A stretch of 14,070 nucleotides of DNA. Origin: SAR202 cluster bacterium (GTDB lineage: Bacteria > Chloroflexota > Dehalococcoidia > SAR202 > CAJWER01). The position numbers and the translations under genes were made by a program. The stretch lies in the NCBI GenBank assembly GCA_030740335.1, contig JASLXL010000266.1, positions 1 to 14,070 on the forward strand, written 5' to 3'. Below the pieces are notes generated by a model. That model worked only from the letters and a program-made list of their open reading frames with translations. It had not been told where the DNA came from and ran no database searches. This document shows, one piece after another, positions 6,817 through 14,005 of the stretch. How positions within the stretch are numbered: the stretch's first letter is position 1; every line of letters begins with the position of its first letter.

Positions 6817-7326
6817 ATGAAGATCAACGTGTCGCAACTACTGAATGAAGCGATCGGGTCGATTCGCGAATATGCGGTCGACGAGGAGCTTGAATCCGGC
6901 AATAGCCGAATTGCAGGCTCCATGAAGCTAATGAGGACCGACAAGGGCGTGTTGGTTAGTGCCAAGATGAGCACAGACACACAGAGCACCTGTAGTCGCT
7001 GTCTAAAAGAGTTCGGCCAAAGAATCGACGTGGCGTTCGAAGAAGAGGCGTTCCATTCGAATGATTGGCCTTCAGGCGAGCAACCTGAGGCCCCTGAGAT
7101 AGACGACAAGAGAATTTTGGACCTGACCGAGGCGTTGGAACAGTACCTATACCTGGCAGTCCCTGTCAAGCCAGTCTGTCGGGAGGACTGCCAAGGCATA
7201 TGCTCCCAATGTGGGGCGGACCTGAATGAGATGGCGTGCGTGTGTGACCACGAAGCGCGAGACAGTCCCTGGGCACAGATGCTCAATATGGCGGTCTCCG
7301 ATAGACCGGATAGCAGAGTGAACTAA
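6817..7326 (+). CDS. yceD: YceD/DUF177-family protein
   Basis: A 169-residue protein of the family encoded just upstream of rpmF in most bacteria; in plants and E. coli it has been linked to 23S rRNA accumulation. The sequence shows an N-terminal part (INVSQLLNEAIGSIREYAV), a CSRCL pair (about 59-63) and the diagnostic block CREDCQGICSQCGADLNEMAC (about 126-146). That block is cysteine-rich and looks zinc-binding. DLTEALEQYLYLAVPVKPVC is the conserved helix and strand before it. ATG 6817 follows a GGGGTGG/CGGG purine stretch. Its stop is directly followed by the rpmF start, the typical tight pairing. The exact molecular role is unsettled in the family. Confidence 0.88.
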   Translation: MKINVSQLLNEAIGSIREYAVDEELESGNSRIAGSMKLMRTDKGVLVSAKMSTDTQSTCSRCLKEFGQRIDVAFEEEAFHSNDWPSGEQPEAPEIDDKRILDLTEALEQYLYLAVPVKPVCREDCQGICSQCGADLNEMACVCDHEARDSPWAQMLNMAVSDRPDSRVN

Positions 7327-7524
7327 ATGGCACCACTACCTAAGAAAAAACATTCCAGAGGCCGCAAGGGCGCAAAGGCGTCCCACCACGGGTTGAACCC
7401 AATAAGCCTGGGCGAATGCCCTCAGTGCCACAGCGTACGGCTACCTCACAGGGTCTGCCAATCGTGCGGGTACTACAACGGCAGGCAGGTCATTACTACA
7501 GCCTCCACCGAGTCCGAGCAATAG
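7327..7524 (+). CDS. rpmF: 50S ribosomal protein L32
   Basis: A small basic ribosomal protein of 65 residues, of the zinc-ribbon (C+) form. The N-terminus MAPLPKKKHSRGRKGAKASHH is the usual L32 opening (first Met commonly removed). Cys31, Cys34, Cys44 and Cys47 (CPQC...CQSC) form one zinc site. The start codon abuts the stop of yceD with no spacing, so translation is probably coupled. The acidic tail after residue 57 is a modest extension. Confidence 0.96.
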   Translation: MAPLPKKKHSRGRKGAKASHHGLNPISLGECPQCHSVRLPHRVCQSCGYYNGRQVITTASTESEQ

Positions 7525-7539
7525 GACAAGGAACCAAGC

Positions 7540-8499
7540 ATGACCTTCAGCATCGCACCGGCTAAAAAGGGCGCAGGGGTTGGATACCTATTCCCAGGGC
7601 AAGGTGTACAGAGCGTCGGCATGGGCGGTGAGTTGTATGACAACTCACCCGCCGCTAGGTCCGTGTTCCACGAGGTAGACATGGCTCTTGGCCGCCCCCT
7701 CTCCAAGCTCGTGTTCTCCGGTCCGGACGATGCACTTCGAGACACGGTGAACGCCCAGCCGGCAATCATGGCCGTGAGCCTCGCCTGCGTCAAGGCGATG
7801 GAAGAGCAGTTAGGTCCAGAGAATATACCAGCTCCGGCATTTGTGGCCGGCCACAGCCTTGGCGAGTTTACGGCACTGGCTGTCACCGGCGTACTCGATG
7901 TTGGAGAAACTGCCTGGCTTGTGCAGGAACGCGGGCGCCTGATGCAAAAGGCCTGCGAGCAGCGACCTGGCACCATGGCTGCCGTGCTCGGTCTCGACGA
8001 AATGACTCTTGAAGAGATAAGCCGCGAAACCGGCACATACATCTCTAACGTCAACACCGCTGAGCAGATCGTAATCAGCGGCGACGTGATGACAGTAGCC
8101 CAGGCCCTGGACCTCGCTATCGCCCGTGGTGCAAAGAAGGTAATCCCGCTGCGAGTAGGTGGTGCTTTCCACTCCGCCCTCATGGAGCCCGCCAGAACTG
8201 GCCTCATCGCCGCAGTAAGCAGCCTTACCTTCAAGGACCCGGTCGTGCCCATTGTGGCGAACTGCACTGGGAAGCCCCTGAAGAAGGGATCAGGGGTCAA
8301 GCGAGAGATCATAAACCAGATCATCACCTGCGTCCAATGGAAGCGATCGATGGATTACATGATGAAGCGAGGAGTCTCGCAATTCGTGGAAATCGGCCCG
8401 GGCAGGACCCTGTCCAGTATGGTCAAGCGCATCGACCGCTCAGCCAGCGCAGTCAGCGTAGGCAACGTCGAGGCGATCCTGAACTTGCGAAAGAACTGA
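7540..8499 (+). CDS. fabD: Malonyl-CoA:ACP transacylase
   Basis: It transfers malonyl from CoA to the phosphopantetheine arm of acyl carrier protein, the committed extender step of type II fatty-acid synthesis. The 319-residue protein has the oxyanion-hole FPGQGVQ (18-24), the nucleophile elbow GHSLG with Ser106, the malonyl-carboxylate-binding Arg131 in QERGRLM, the catalytic His211 in GAFHSALM, and IGPGRTLSSMVKR near the C-terminus. It carries a roughly 10-residue N-terminal extension before the usual first strand. ATG 7540 follows AAGGAA at good spacing, 15 nt after rpmF. Its substrate acpP lies two genes downstream in the same operon. Confidence 0.96.
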   Translation: MTFSIAPAKKGAGVGYLFPGQGVQSVGMGGELYDNSPAARSVFHEVDMALGRPLSKLVFSGPDDALRDTVNAQPAIMAVSLACVKAMEEQLGPENIPAPAFVAGHSLGEFTALAVTGVLDVGETAWLVQERGRLMQKACEQRPGTMAAVLGLDEMTLEEISRETGTYISNVNTAEQIVISGDVMTVAQALDLAIARGAKKVIPLRVGGAFHSALMEPARTGLIAAVSSLTFKDPVVPIVANCTGKPLKKGSGVKREIINQIITCVQWKRSMDYMMKRGVSQFVEIGPGRTLSSMVKRIDRSASAVSVGNVEAILNLRKN

Positions 8500-8525
8500 C
8501 GGACCACTAAGCGACAACATCGACC

Positions 8526-8978
8526 TTGAACACTACCGCGCAGGAAGCCGCAGGACTGCCAAGGTCCAGGCACATGGCAAGGGCCGTCACCCTCCAGGTA
8601 TTGTATGAGAGTGACGGAACCCGCCACGATCCTAATCGCGCGATCAAACGCAGAATTGCCGAACACAAGCTTTCACGTCCGGCCGCGAACTTTGCCCAGC
8701 ACATCGTCTCCGGAGTGCTTGCAAACGGGGACCGGATAGATGCGATAATAGTGGCTCATGCCCCTTTCTGGCCCTTGGATCAGATGGCAGTGGTGGACAG
8801 AAACATCCTCAGAATCGCGATTTATGAGATCATAGAAGGAAAAGAGACCCCGCCCAAGGTGGCCATCAACGAGGCGGTTGAGATGGGAAAGGTTTACGGC
8901 TCTGAGAGCACCCCGAAGTTTGTCAACGGCGTGCTGGGTTCTGTGATGGAGTCGTACGCATCCGCAAAAAACAGGTAA
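8526..8978 (+). CDS. nusB: Transcription antitermination factor NusB
   Basis: NusB is an all-helical RNA-binding protein that, with NusE (S10), binds boxA and supports rRNA antitermination. In up to 150 residues the family features are visible: [17 protein letters not shown] as the first helix, LVANG-like [31 protein letters not shown] as the most conserved helix, and [30 protein letters not shown] at the C-terminus. The start is uncertain. TTG 8526 keeps the arginine-rich SRHMAR stretch that normally precedes the ALQ helix; ATG 8574 would cut it. Neither has a strong ribosome site. It sits between fabD and acpP, an unusual place for nusB. Confidence 0.92.
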   Translation: MNTTAQEAAGLPRSRHMARAVTLQVLYESDGTRHDPNRAIKRRIAEHKLSRPAANFAQHIVSGVLANGDRIDAIIVAHAPFWPLDQMAVVDRNILRIAIYEIIEGKETPPKVAINEAVEMGKVYGSESTPKFVNGVLGSVMESYASAKNR

Positions 8979-8990
8979 GTTGGAAGTTCC

Positions 8991-9016
8991 CTGTTCCGCC
9001 CGTCCGGGCGGAACAG
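8991..9016 (+). other. Perfect GC-rich hairpin upstream of acpP
   Basis: CTGTTCCGCCCG (8991-9002) pairs completely with CGGGCGGAACAG (9005-9016) with only a 2-nt apex, or 11 bp with a 4-nt GTCC loop. No T tract follows, so a normal intrinsic terminator is unlikely. Its place 12 nt after nusB and 27 nt before acpP suggests an RNA-processing or stability element, or a palindromic repeat. Confidence 0.7.
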
Positions 9017-9043
9017 ACTGTGACAGAACATGGAGGTAATTGT

Positions 9044-9301
9044 ATGGCAACGGTTATGGATCGAGTCAAAGCGGTCGTGGCCGACAAGCTGAGCGTGGAC
9101 GAGAACGATGTCACTCCAGAGGCATCATTTGTCGACGACTTGAACGCTGATTCTCTAGACCTAGTCGAGCTGATCATGGCCTTCGAAGAGGAGTTCAGTA
9201 CGGATGGCAACGCCATCGAGATCTCGGACGAAGAGGCCGAGGGCATCCTTAGCGTGCAAAACGCTATTGACTACCTCAAAGAGCACGATGTAGAGGACTA
9301 A
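9044..9301 (+). CDS. acpP: Acyl carrier protein
   Basis: The small acidic carrier on which fatty acids are built; 85 residues. The phosphopantetheine attachment site is Ser37 in [12 protein letters not shown], which matches the family DSL motif. The remaining four-helix pattern ([49 protein letters not shown]) is typical, with a longer-than-usual loop after the second helix. ATG 9044 is chosen because GGAGGT (9032-9037) lies 6 nt upstream; an upstream alternative start at 9020 has no such site. It ends in tandem stops TAA TAG, followed by the operon terminator. Confidence 0.97.
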   Translation: MATVMDRVKAVVADKLSVDENDVTPEASFVDDLNADSLDLVELIMAFEEEFSTDGNAIEISDEEAEGILSVQNAIDYLKEHDVED

Positions 9302-9330
9302 TAGACGTTTGTCCTGCATAAGACACTCAA

Positions 9331-9362
9331 GGGCCCCGGAATTCCGGGGCCCTTTCTTTTTT
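9331..9362 (+). terminator. Intrinsic terminator after acpP
   Basis: GGGCCCCGG and CCGGGGCCC (within 9331-9352) form a 9-bp GC stem with an AATT loop, followed directly by TTTCTTTTTT. This is a textbook Rho-independent terminator 29 nt after acpP and ends the operon that began at 6736. Confidence 0.95.
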
Positions 9363-9387
9363 CCACGCATAACGACTGACAATGGGC

Positions 9388-9396
9388 TAATATATA
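9388..9396 (+). promoter_or_regulatory. Possible -10 region for the kinase/nucleotidyltransferase unit
   Basis: The AT-rich run TAATATATA lies after the acpP terminator and about 30 nt before the proposed CTG start. It is the only -10-like sequence here. No good -35 hexamer sits at the right distance, so the call rests on position and composition. Confidence 0.35.
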
Positions 9397-9424
9397 CGGC
9401 ATTCTGGAACCTGGAGTCGACCTC

Positions 9425-10561
9425 CTGAACTTCCGCCGTCAAGTTCTCACAGTACCCGCGCGTATCAACCTGCTCGGTAATCCTGGCGATGCCAACGAGG
9501 GCGACTACGCCACCATCTCCACCGCCATCGACATTCGCGCTGGTGTATCGCTAGAGCCTGCCCAAGGTCTGGTACTGGAGTTCGTTGCATCAGAGGCTGG
9601 GGGAGCGCGTCAAGTACATGTTGAGACGAGCGGAGACAAATATCCCCTGCCCTACGACGAAGATGCAGACCTGTTGAAGGGGGCTGTCAACCGTCTCCAT
9701 GCCTTCAGTGACGAGTTCAGGTCAAAACACGCCGCACAGGGCGTGCGGATAGCCACATGGACCGACGTGCCGTTCCAGAGCGGACTCGGTGGCTCATCCC
9801 TTTTTGTACTACTAACCCTGGCGGGCCTTAGAGAGTTCTACGATCTCGACCGCCGAATTCTTAACGACTATGTAATAGCGGAGCTGACTCAGCGAGTAGA
9901 GGCCGAGGAGCTTGGGATCACATGCGGCTTCGCAGACCGCTACGTGCCGCTATTCGGAGGCATCGCCTACATCGACTACAGGGGCAAGTTGGAGCAACGG
10001 GCGATCGGAGAGGAACCATACGCGACCTATGAACGGCTGGACGGCATGGTCGAAGATCTACCCCTGATAATGGCATCTACCGGCCTTGAGCGCGATTCAG
10101 GAGACGTCCACGGCACCATGCGCCCACGCTATCTCGATGAGCACCGCCGGTGGCAGCGGGATGGCGGAAAACCGCCTCCGATGGTCCGGTTAATGACCGC
10201 GGCCTGGGAGACAGCCTGGCGCGGCAAGGCGGCCATTCTGGCTGGGGATCTGACCAAGGTGGGCCGGCTGATGGCCGATAACCATCGCCTTGTCGACGAG
10301 ATGATGGTCTATTGCGGCTTTTCAGACGGCGCCGGCTGGGCCAACAACCTGCTAATAGAGACGGCGCTGAAGAACGGCGCGCTTGGCGCGAAGCTAACCG
10401 GGGCCGGGGGCGGCGGGTCGGTCTTTGCCCTGACCCGACCGGGCGAAGAGCATCGACTGGCAAATACGTGGGAGAGAGCTATCGACTCCGCTGGACTCAC
10501 CAATGCAAGGATCGGCCTGCCACGGGTTTCAACGGACGGGCTGGTCGTACGGACTGAATGA
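9425..10561 (+). CDS. GHMP-family sugar kinase, proposed CTG start
   Basis: GHMP kinases phosphorylate small alcohols, often a sugar at C1. With the proposed start the protein has 378 residues and all three family motifs: TVPARINLLGNPGDANEGDYA (motif 1, about 9-29), SGLGGSSLFVLLTLAGL (motif 2, GLGGSS at 120-125) and KLTGAGGGGSVFAL (motif 3, GAGGGGS at 326-332). CGFADRYVPLFGG (catalytic Asp near 171) resembles heptose-kinase/HddA-like members. The first in-frame TTG is at 9674, but the reading frame is open and clearly coding from about 9425, since motif 1 lies there. Between the upstream in-frame TGA (9377) and motif 1 there is no ATG, GTG or TTG. CTG 9425 has GGAG at 9413-9416, 8 nt upstream. 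ATT 9401 is an alternative. The stop is 1 nt before the nucleotidyltransferase start. Substrate unknown. Confidence 0.85.
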   Translation: MNFRRQVLTVPARINLLGNPGDANEGDYATISTAIDIRAGVSLEPAQGLVLEFVASEAGGARQVHVETSGDKYPLPYDEDADLLKGAVNRLHAFSDEFRSKHAAQGVRIATWTDVPFQSGLGGSSLFVLLTLAGLREFYDLDRRILNDYVIAELTQRVEAEELGITCGFADRYVPLFGGIAYIDYRGKLEQRAIGEEPYATYERLDGMVEDLPLIMASTGLERDSGDVHGTMRPRYLDEHRRWQRDGGKPPPMVRLMTAAWETAWRGKAAILAGDLTKVGRLMADNHRLVDEMMVYCGFSDGAGWANNLLIETALKNGALGAKLTGAGGGGSVFALTRPGEEHRLANTWERAIDSAGLTNARIGLPRVSTDGLVVRTE

Positions 10562-10562
10562 T

Positions 10563-11543
10563 ATGCAAGGCATAATTCTCGGCGCGGGCAAGGGTTCTCG
10601 CCTAGGGTCCGTAACCCGCGGCCGATCAAAAGCCATGCTGCCTATAACCGGCGTACCTATCATCGAGCGGGTTATGGAGGACATGACCTTCTGTGGCATC
10701 GACGAGTTCGTCGTCGTCGCCGGGCCTGGTGACCACGAAATGGCGCGGCACTTCGCTGGGCGTGACAATGTCCAGATTGTGACTCAGCCGGCACCTGCTG
10801 GCATGTCTGACGCCCTGGCCTGTGCCTCGACCGTCGTGACCGGCGACTTCGTGTTGTCGGCCTGCGACAATCTCGTACCTAGGGCCGACATGCGTAGGCT
10901 GATCAGCGCGTTTGATTCGGACCAGACCACCGATGCGGTCCTGGCCTTGGCGACCGTACCGGCGGAGAGCACCAGGCGCTCAGGGATCGTGGAGATGATA
11001 GGCGACCGAGTCCGGCGGATAGTCGAAAAACCAGCCCCCGGCGAGGCGCCCTCGAACATCGCGAGCCTGCCCCTATACTGCTTCAGAGAGTCGTTCATGA
11101 AATTTCTGCCCGGCGTTGCGGTCTCCCAGCGGGGTGAGAGGGAGCTTCAGGACGCAATTCAGGCTCAGATCGACGACGGTGGGATTGTGATGGGTGTACA
11201 GTTTGCCGGTAGGATGACACTCACCGATCCTACTGATCTCCTCAAGATAAACATGGAGTACCTGTCACGCGGGTGGATGGCCGGTGGTCTATCTGCGACC
11301 GCAACCGGAGAAGGGACGGTGCTTTTGCCACCGGTAGCGATCGGATCTCGCACGTCCATCGGAGCACATTGCAGGATAGGCCCAAATACCTACGTCGAGG
11401 GAGACGCTCAAATAGGAGACGGCGCCGTAATCGCAGACTCGGTGGTACTCAGAGGTTCACGGGTTGCGGCGAGCGCGGTAGTTCATGGTGAACTTGTCAG
11501 CAACGGCGCTGTAGTGGCGACCTTGCCGGGGAGGGTTCAATAG
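10563..11543 (+). CDS. Sugar-phosphate nucleotidyltransferase with left-handed beta-helix tail
   Basis: It likely joins an NTP to a sugar-1-phosphate to give an NDP-sugar and pyrophosphate. In 326 residues the N-terminal Rossmann-like domain opens with MQGIILGAGKGSRLGSVT and the substrate-binding Lys24 (RGRSKAMLPI), as in glucose-1-phosphate thymidylyl/uridylyltransferases. LSACDNLVPR is the metal-binding strand (usually GDN), and VEKPAPGE and ERELQDAI are further family marks. From about 249 the hexapeptide pattern VAIGSRTSIGAHCRIGPNTY...AQIGDGAVIADSVV forms a short beta-helix, as in GlmU-like enzymes, but too short to be confident of an acetyltransferase activity. ATG 10563 starts the glycine-rich motif and lies 1 nt after the kinase stop; a start at 10503 would overlap the kinase by 59 nt. 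The kinase product is the probable substrate. Confidence 0.9.
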   Translation: MQGIILGAGKGSRLGSVTRGRSKAMLPITGVPIIERVMEDMTFCGIDEFVVVAGPGDHEMARHFAGRDNVQIVTQPAPAGMSDALACASTVVTGDFVLSACDNLVPRADMRRLISAFDSDQTTDAVLALATVPAESTRRSGIVEMIGDRVRRIVEKPAPGEAPSNIASLPLYCFRESFMKFLPGVAVSQRGERELQDAIQAQIDDGGIVMGVQFAGRMTLTDPTDLLKINMEYLSRGWMAGGLSATATGEGTVLLPPVAIGSRTSIGAHCRIGPNTYVEGDAQIGDGAVIADSVVLRGSRVAASAVVHGELVSNGAVVATLPGRVQ

Positions 11544-11611
11544 TCGCGCTCTCCGGCATCCACGGCTTTGTACAGGCAGGGAAAGCGTTGTGGAACCACC
11601 TGAAATGAAGA

Positions 11612-11640
11612 TTGACGCTGCCGTGATGCCCTGCTAGGAT
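11612..11640 (+). promoter_or_regulatory. Promoter of the uracil-DNA glycosylase gene
   Basis: TTGACG (11612-11617, 5/6) and TAGGAT (11635-11640, 4/6) are 17 nt apart, and TGC just before the -10 hexamer makes an extended -10 element. A start near 11647 would leave a leader of about 24 nt before the ATG at 11671. It lies in the 127-nt gap after the nucleotidyltransferase gene. Confidence 0.7.
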
Positions 11641-11670
11641 TGGGTGTATTATCCCCCCGGCCGAGGTCCC

Positions 11671-12273
11671 ATGTCTGAGTTCGAAAACCTGGTCCAGCAG
11701 ATTCATAATTGCCGCAAATGTGCCCTCTCAAAAAAGCGCACCAACGCCGTTCCGGGCGAGGGTTCTCCCTCCGCCGATATCATGTTCATCGGAGAGGGAC
11801 CGGGCTTCAATGAGGATCGCGACGGTAGGCCGTTCGTGGGCCGGTCCGGCAGGTTCCTTGACGAGATGCTTGCCGCAATTGGACTCAGACGTCCGGACGT
11901 TTACATAACCAATGTGGTCAAGTGCAGACCACCGAATAACAGAGACCCACTTCCGAGCGAAATAGAGGCGTGCCACCCGTACCTGGACTCGCAGATCGAG
12001 ATGATCGCACCGAAGGTGGTAGTCATGCTGGGTAAATACTCGTTCAACCAGTTTTTCCCCGGCGAGTCGATCGGACGGGCCCGTGGCAAGCCCATGAGTT
12101 GGAACGGCGTCACGGCCTATCCCATGTACCATCCGGCCGCCGCTCTTCACAACCCGAGGCTTCGTCCGGTGATTGAGGACGACTTCCGAAACCTTCTCAG
12201 ACTGATTGAAAAGCCCGAACCCGGCCCAGAAAATATCGATGAGGCACCTGCCGAGCAGCTCAGTTTTTTTTGA
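11671..12273 (+). CDS. Family 4 (Fe-S) uracil-DNA glycosylase
   Basis: It removes uracil from DNA to start base-excision repair. The 200-residue protein carries the four cysteines of the [4Fe-4S] cluster: Cys14 and Cys17 (HNCRKCALS), Cys85 (NVVKCRPP) and Cys101 (EIEACHPY). The first two fall at the same positions as in the Thermus enzyme. Active-site motif 1 is GEGPGFNEDRDGRPFVGRSG (41-60), with the GEGPG form typical of family 4, and motif 2 is YHPAAAL (His154). ATG 11671 has GAGG at 11663-11666; a GTG at 11644 would lie before or at the predicted transcript start. The tail after about residue 183 ends QLSFF, close to the beta-clamp-binding consensus, and its last codons lie in a run of eight T. 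RNase J follows after 54 nt. Confidence 0.95.
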   Translation: MSEFENLVQQIHNCRKCALSKKRTNAVPGEGSPSADIMFIGEGPGFNEDRDGRPFVGRSGRFLDEMLAAIGLRRPDVYITNVVKCRPPNNRDPLPSEIEACHPYLDSQIEMIAPKVVVMLGKYSFNQFFPGESIGRARGKPMSWNGVTAYPMYHPAAALHNPRLRPVIEDDFRNLLRLIEKPEPGPENIDEAPAEQLSFF

Positions 12274-12327
12274 TCCGCAGGCCAACACCGCGGACACACC
12301 CCATCTGAATGAGACTCCAATAGCTAA

Positions 12328-13986
12328 ATGTCAGAAACATCACTGCGCGTAATACCTCTTGGTGGTCTCGGAGAGATCGGCAAGAATATGATGGCCCTGG
12401 AGTATGACGACGACATAGTAGTAATCGACTCAGGGGTGCTGTTCCCCAGCGAGGAGATGCCCGGCATAGATTTCGCTATCCCGGACATAAGTTATCTGAA
12501 GGAGAACAGCTCCCGCGTCCGCGCTATCCTGATTACGCATGGGCACGAGGACCACATAGGCGCACTGCCATACGTGCTATCCGAACTAAACGTGCCAGTC
12601 TATGCATCCAGGCTCACCCACGGTCTGATCAGCGTGAAGCTCAGAGAATTCGGCCTGCTCAAAGATGCACGGCTCAACGTCGTCGAGCCTCACAGCCCAT
12701 TTAAGATAGGGGCATTTAAGGCCGAGTTTTTCAGGGTCTGCCACTCGATACCCGACGCCATGGGCATCGCCCTCCAAACACCGTTGGGGACTGTAGTACA
12801 CACCGGAGACTTCAAGATCGATCACACCCCGGCAGACGGAAAATCGACAGACTTCGCCGCGTTGTCGCAACTCACGGGCAACGGGGTACTTCTACTACTC
12901 TCGGACTCCACATATGCCGAGTCCGAAGGCTACACCGAGTCGGAGCAGGTCGTTGGCCAGGCGCTGGAGCGCGAAATCATTGGCGCGGATGGTCGGGTGT
13001 TGGTGGCGACCTTCGCTTCTCTGATCTCCCGGGTGCAACAGGTGATCGATGCGGCCGTCAAGTGTGATCGCAAGGTGGCAGTTATAGGCCGGAGCATGAT
13101 CAACAACGTCAAGATGGCCTTGAACATGGGCTACCTGAAAGCTCCAGCGGGCACCATCATACCTCTGAGCGAGGCATTAGATCTCCCGCTGAACCAGATC
13201 GTCATCCTTGCGACTGGGGCGCAGGGCGAGCCCACATCCGCCCTTGTCCGTATCTCCAACGGAGACCATCAGGATGTCGAGATAGTTCCCGGGGACACGG
13301 TGATTATTTCAGCTTCTCCTATTCCAGGGAACGAGACTCTCGTATCCAGGACCATCGACAACCTGTACCGCCAAGAAGCACGGGTGCTGCACAGCAAGAT
13401 CGCCCTGGTCCACGTCCACGGCCATGCCAGCCGAGAGGAGTTGAAGATGATGCTGGCGATGGTAAAGCCAAAATTTTTCATCCCTGTACACGGTGAATAC
13501 CGGCACCTGGTGGCCCATGCCGAGATCGCGCGTTCGATGGGGGTGGCCGAAGAGAACGCCATGGTACTCGAGGACGGAGACGTTCTGGAGCTGACCGCCG
13601 ACCATGGGACTATCGTAGACAGGATCCCCGCCGGGCACGTCTATGTGAATGGCCGTCGCATGTGGGGAGACGACGGGAAGGTGCTCGCGGAGCGCGGACG
13701 GCTTGCTAGGGAAGGCGTAGTCACTGTCGTTGTATCTGTGGACGCCTCTTCTGGTGAGGTCGTCAACACCCCCAGCCTGTTGTCGTCTGGCTTCATCGAG
13801 TTGGACGAATCGGCTGACCTGCTGGAAAGAACCTCGGAAGAGGCCCAGATTGCCCTAGAACAACTCAACGGTCGCCGTCTAGAGTTGGATGAGCTAAGAT
13901 CACTTGTTTCGAATTCGGTTTCCAAGTTTCTGTATGACGAGACGAGACGTCGCCCGAAGGTGTTGACGCACATCCAAGAGGTGTAG
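12328..13986 (+). CDS. rnj: Ribonuclease J (metallo-beta-lactamase fold endo/5'-exoribonuclease)
   Basis: RNase J matures and degrades mRNA and rRNA and can act as a 5'-3' exonuclease in bacteria lacking RNase E. The 552-residue protein has the full architecture. LGGLGEIGKN (11-20) opens the metallo-beta-lactamase domain; the zinc-binding HGHEDHIGALPY gives His71, His73, Asp75 and His76, with His139 (VCHSIPDA) and Asp161 (HTGDFK). A beta-CASP domain follows, containing VATFASLISRVQQ and VIGRSMINNVKMA. HVHGHASREEL (362-372) and PVHGEYRHL with His388 complete the site. The C-terminal domain (about 450-552) supports dimerisation. All catalytic residues match those of B. subtilis RNase J1 with a small offset. 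No strong ribosome site precedes ATG 12328, and no promoter is obvious in the 54-nt gap, so it may be read from the glycosylase promoter. Confidence 0.96.
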   Translation: MSETSLRVIPLGGLGEIGKNMMALEYDDDIVVIDSGVLFPSEEMPGIDFAIPDISYLKENSSRVRAILITHGHEDHIGALPYVLSELNVPVYASRLTHGLISVKLREFGLLKDARLNVVEPHSPFKIGAFKAEFFRVCHSIPDAMGIALQTPLGTVVHTGDFKIDHTPADGKSTDFAALSQLTGNGVLLLLSDSTYAESEGYTESEQVVGQALEREIIGADGRVLVATFASLISRVQQVIDAAVKCDRKVAVIGRSMINNVKMALNMGYLKAPAGTIIPLSEALDLPLNQIVILATGAQGEPTSALVRISNGDHQDVEIVPGDTVIISASPIPGNETLVSRTIDNLYRQEARVLHSKIALVHVHGHASREELKMMLAMVKPKFFIPVHGEYRHLVAHAEIARSMGVAEENAMVLEDGDVLELTADHGTIVDRIPAGHVYVNGRRMWGDDGKVLAERGRLAREGVVTVVVSVDASSGEVVNTPSLLSSGFIELDESADLLERTSEEAQIALEQLNGRRLELDELRSLVSNSVSKFLYDETRRRPKVLTHIQEV

Positions 13987-14005
13987 GGCGCGTCAGACAA
14001 GCGCC
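13987..14005 (+). other. Weak hairpin after RNase J
   Basis: GGCGC (13987-13991) and GCGCC (14001-14005) can form a 5-bp stem immediately after the rnj stop. No T tract follows, so it is at best a Rho-dependent or processing structure. The remaining 65 nt to the window end show no gene beyond a bare ATG in the last three bases. Confidence 0.3.

Noticed and set aside
6741..7286. 181-codon open frame on the minus strand
   Set aside because: It is antisense to yceD, which has a clear promoter, cysteine motifs and operon context; no recognisable domain in the reverse frame.
7473..8327. 284-codon open frame on the minus strand
   Set aside because: It is wholly antisense to rpmF/fabD, whose motifs are unambiguous; its composition (Ser/Arg/Thr-rich) is that of a shadow frame.
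11560..11593. Interrupted stem (CCAC/GTGG and GCTTT/AAAGC) after the nucleotidyltransferase gene
   Set aside because: Asymmetric internal loop and no T tract, so neither a convincing terminator nor a recognisable RNA element.
12241..12275. T8 run after GAGCAGCTCAG as an intrinsic terminator of the glycosylase gene
   Set aside because: Only 3-bp stems can be drawn before the T run, and the T run is coding; rnj has no visible promoter of its own and is likely read through.
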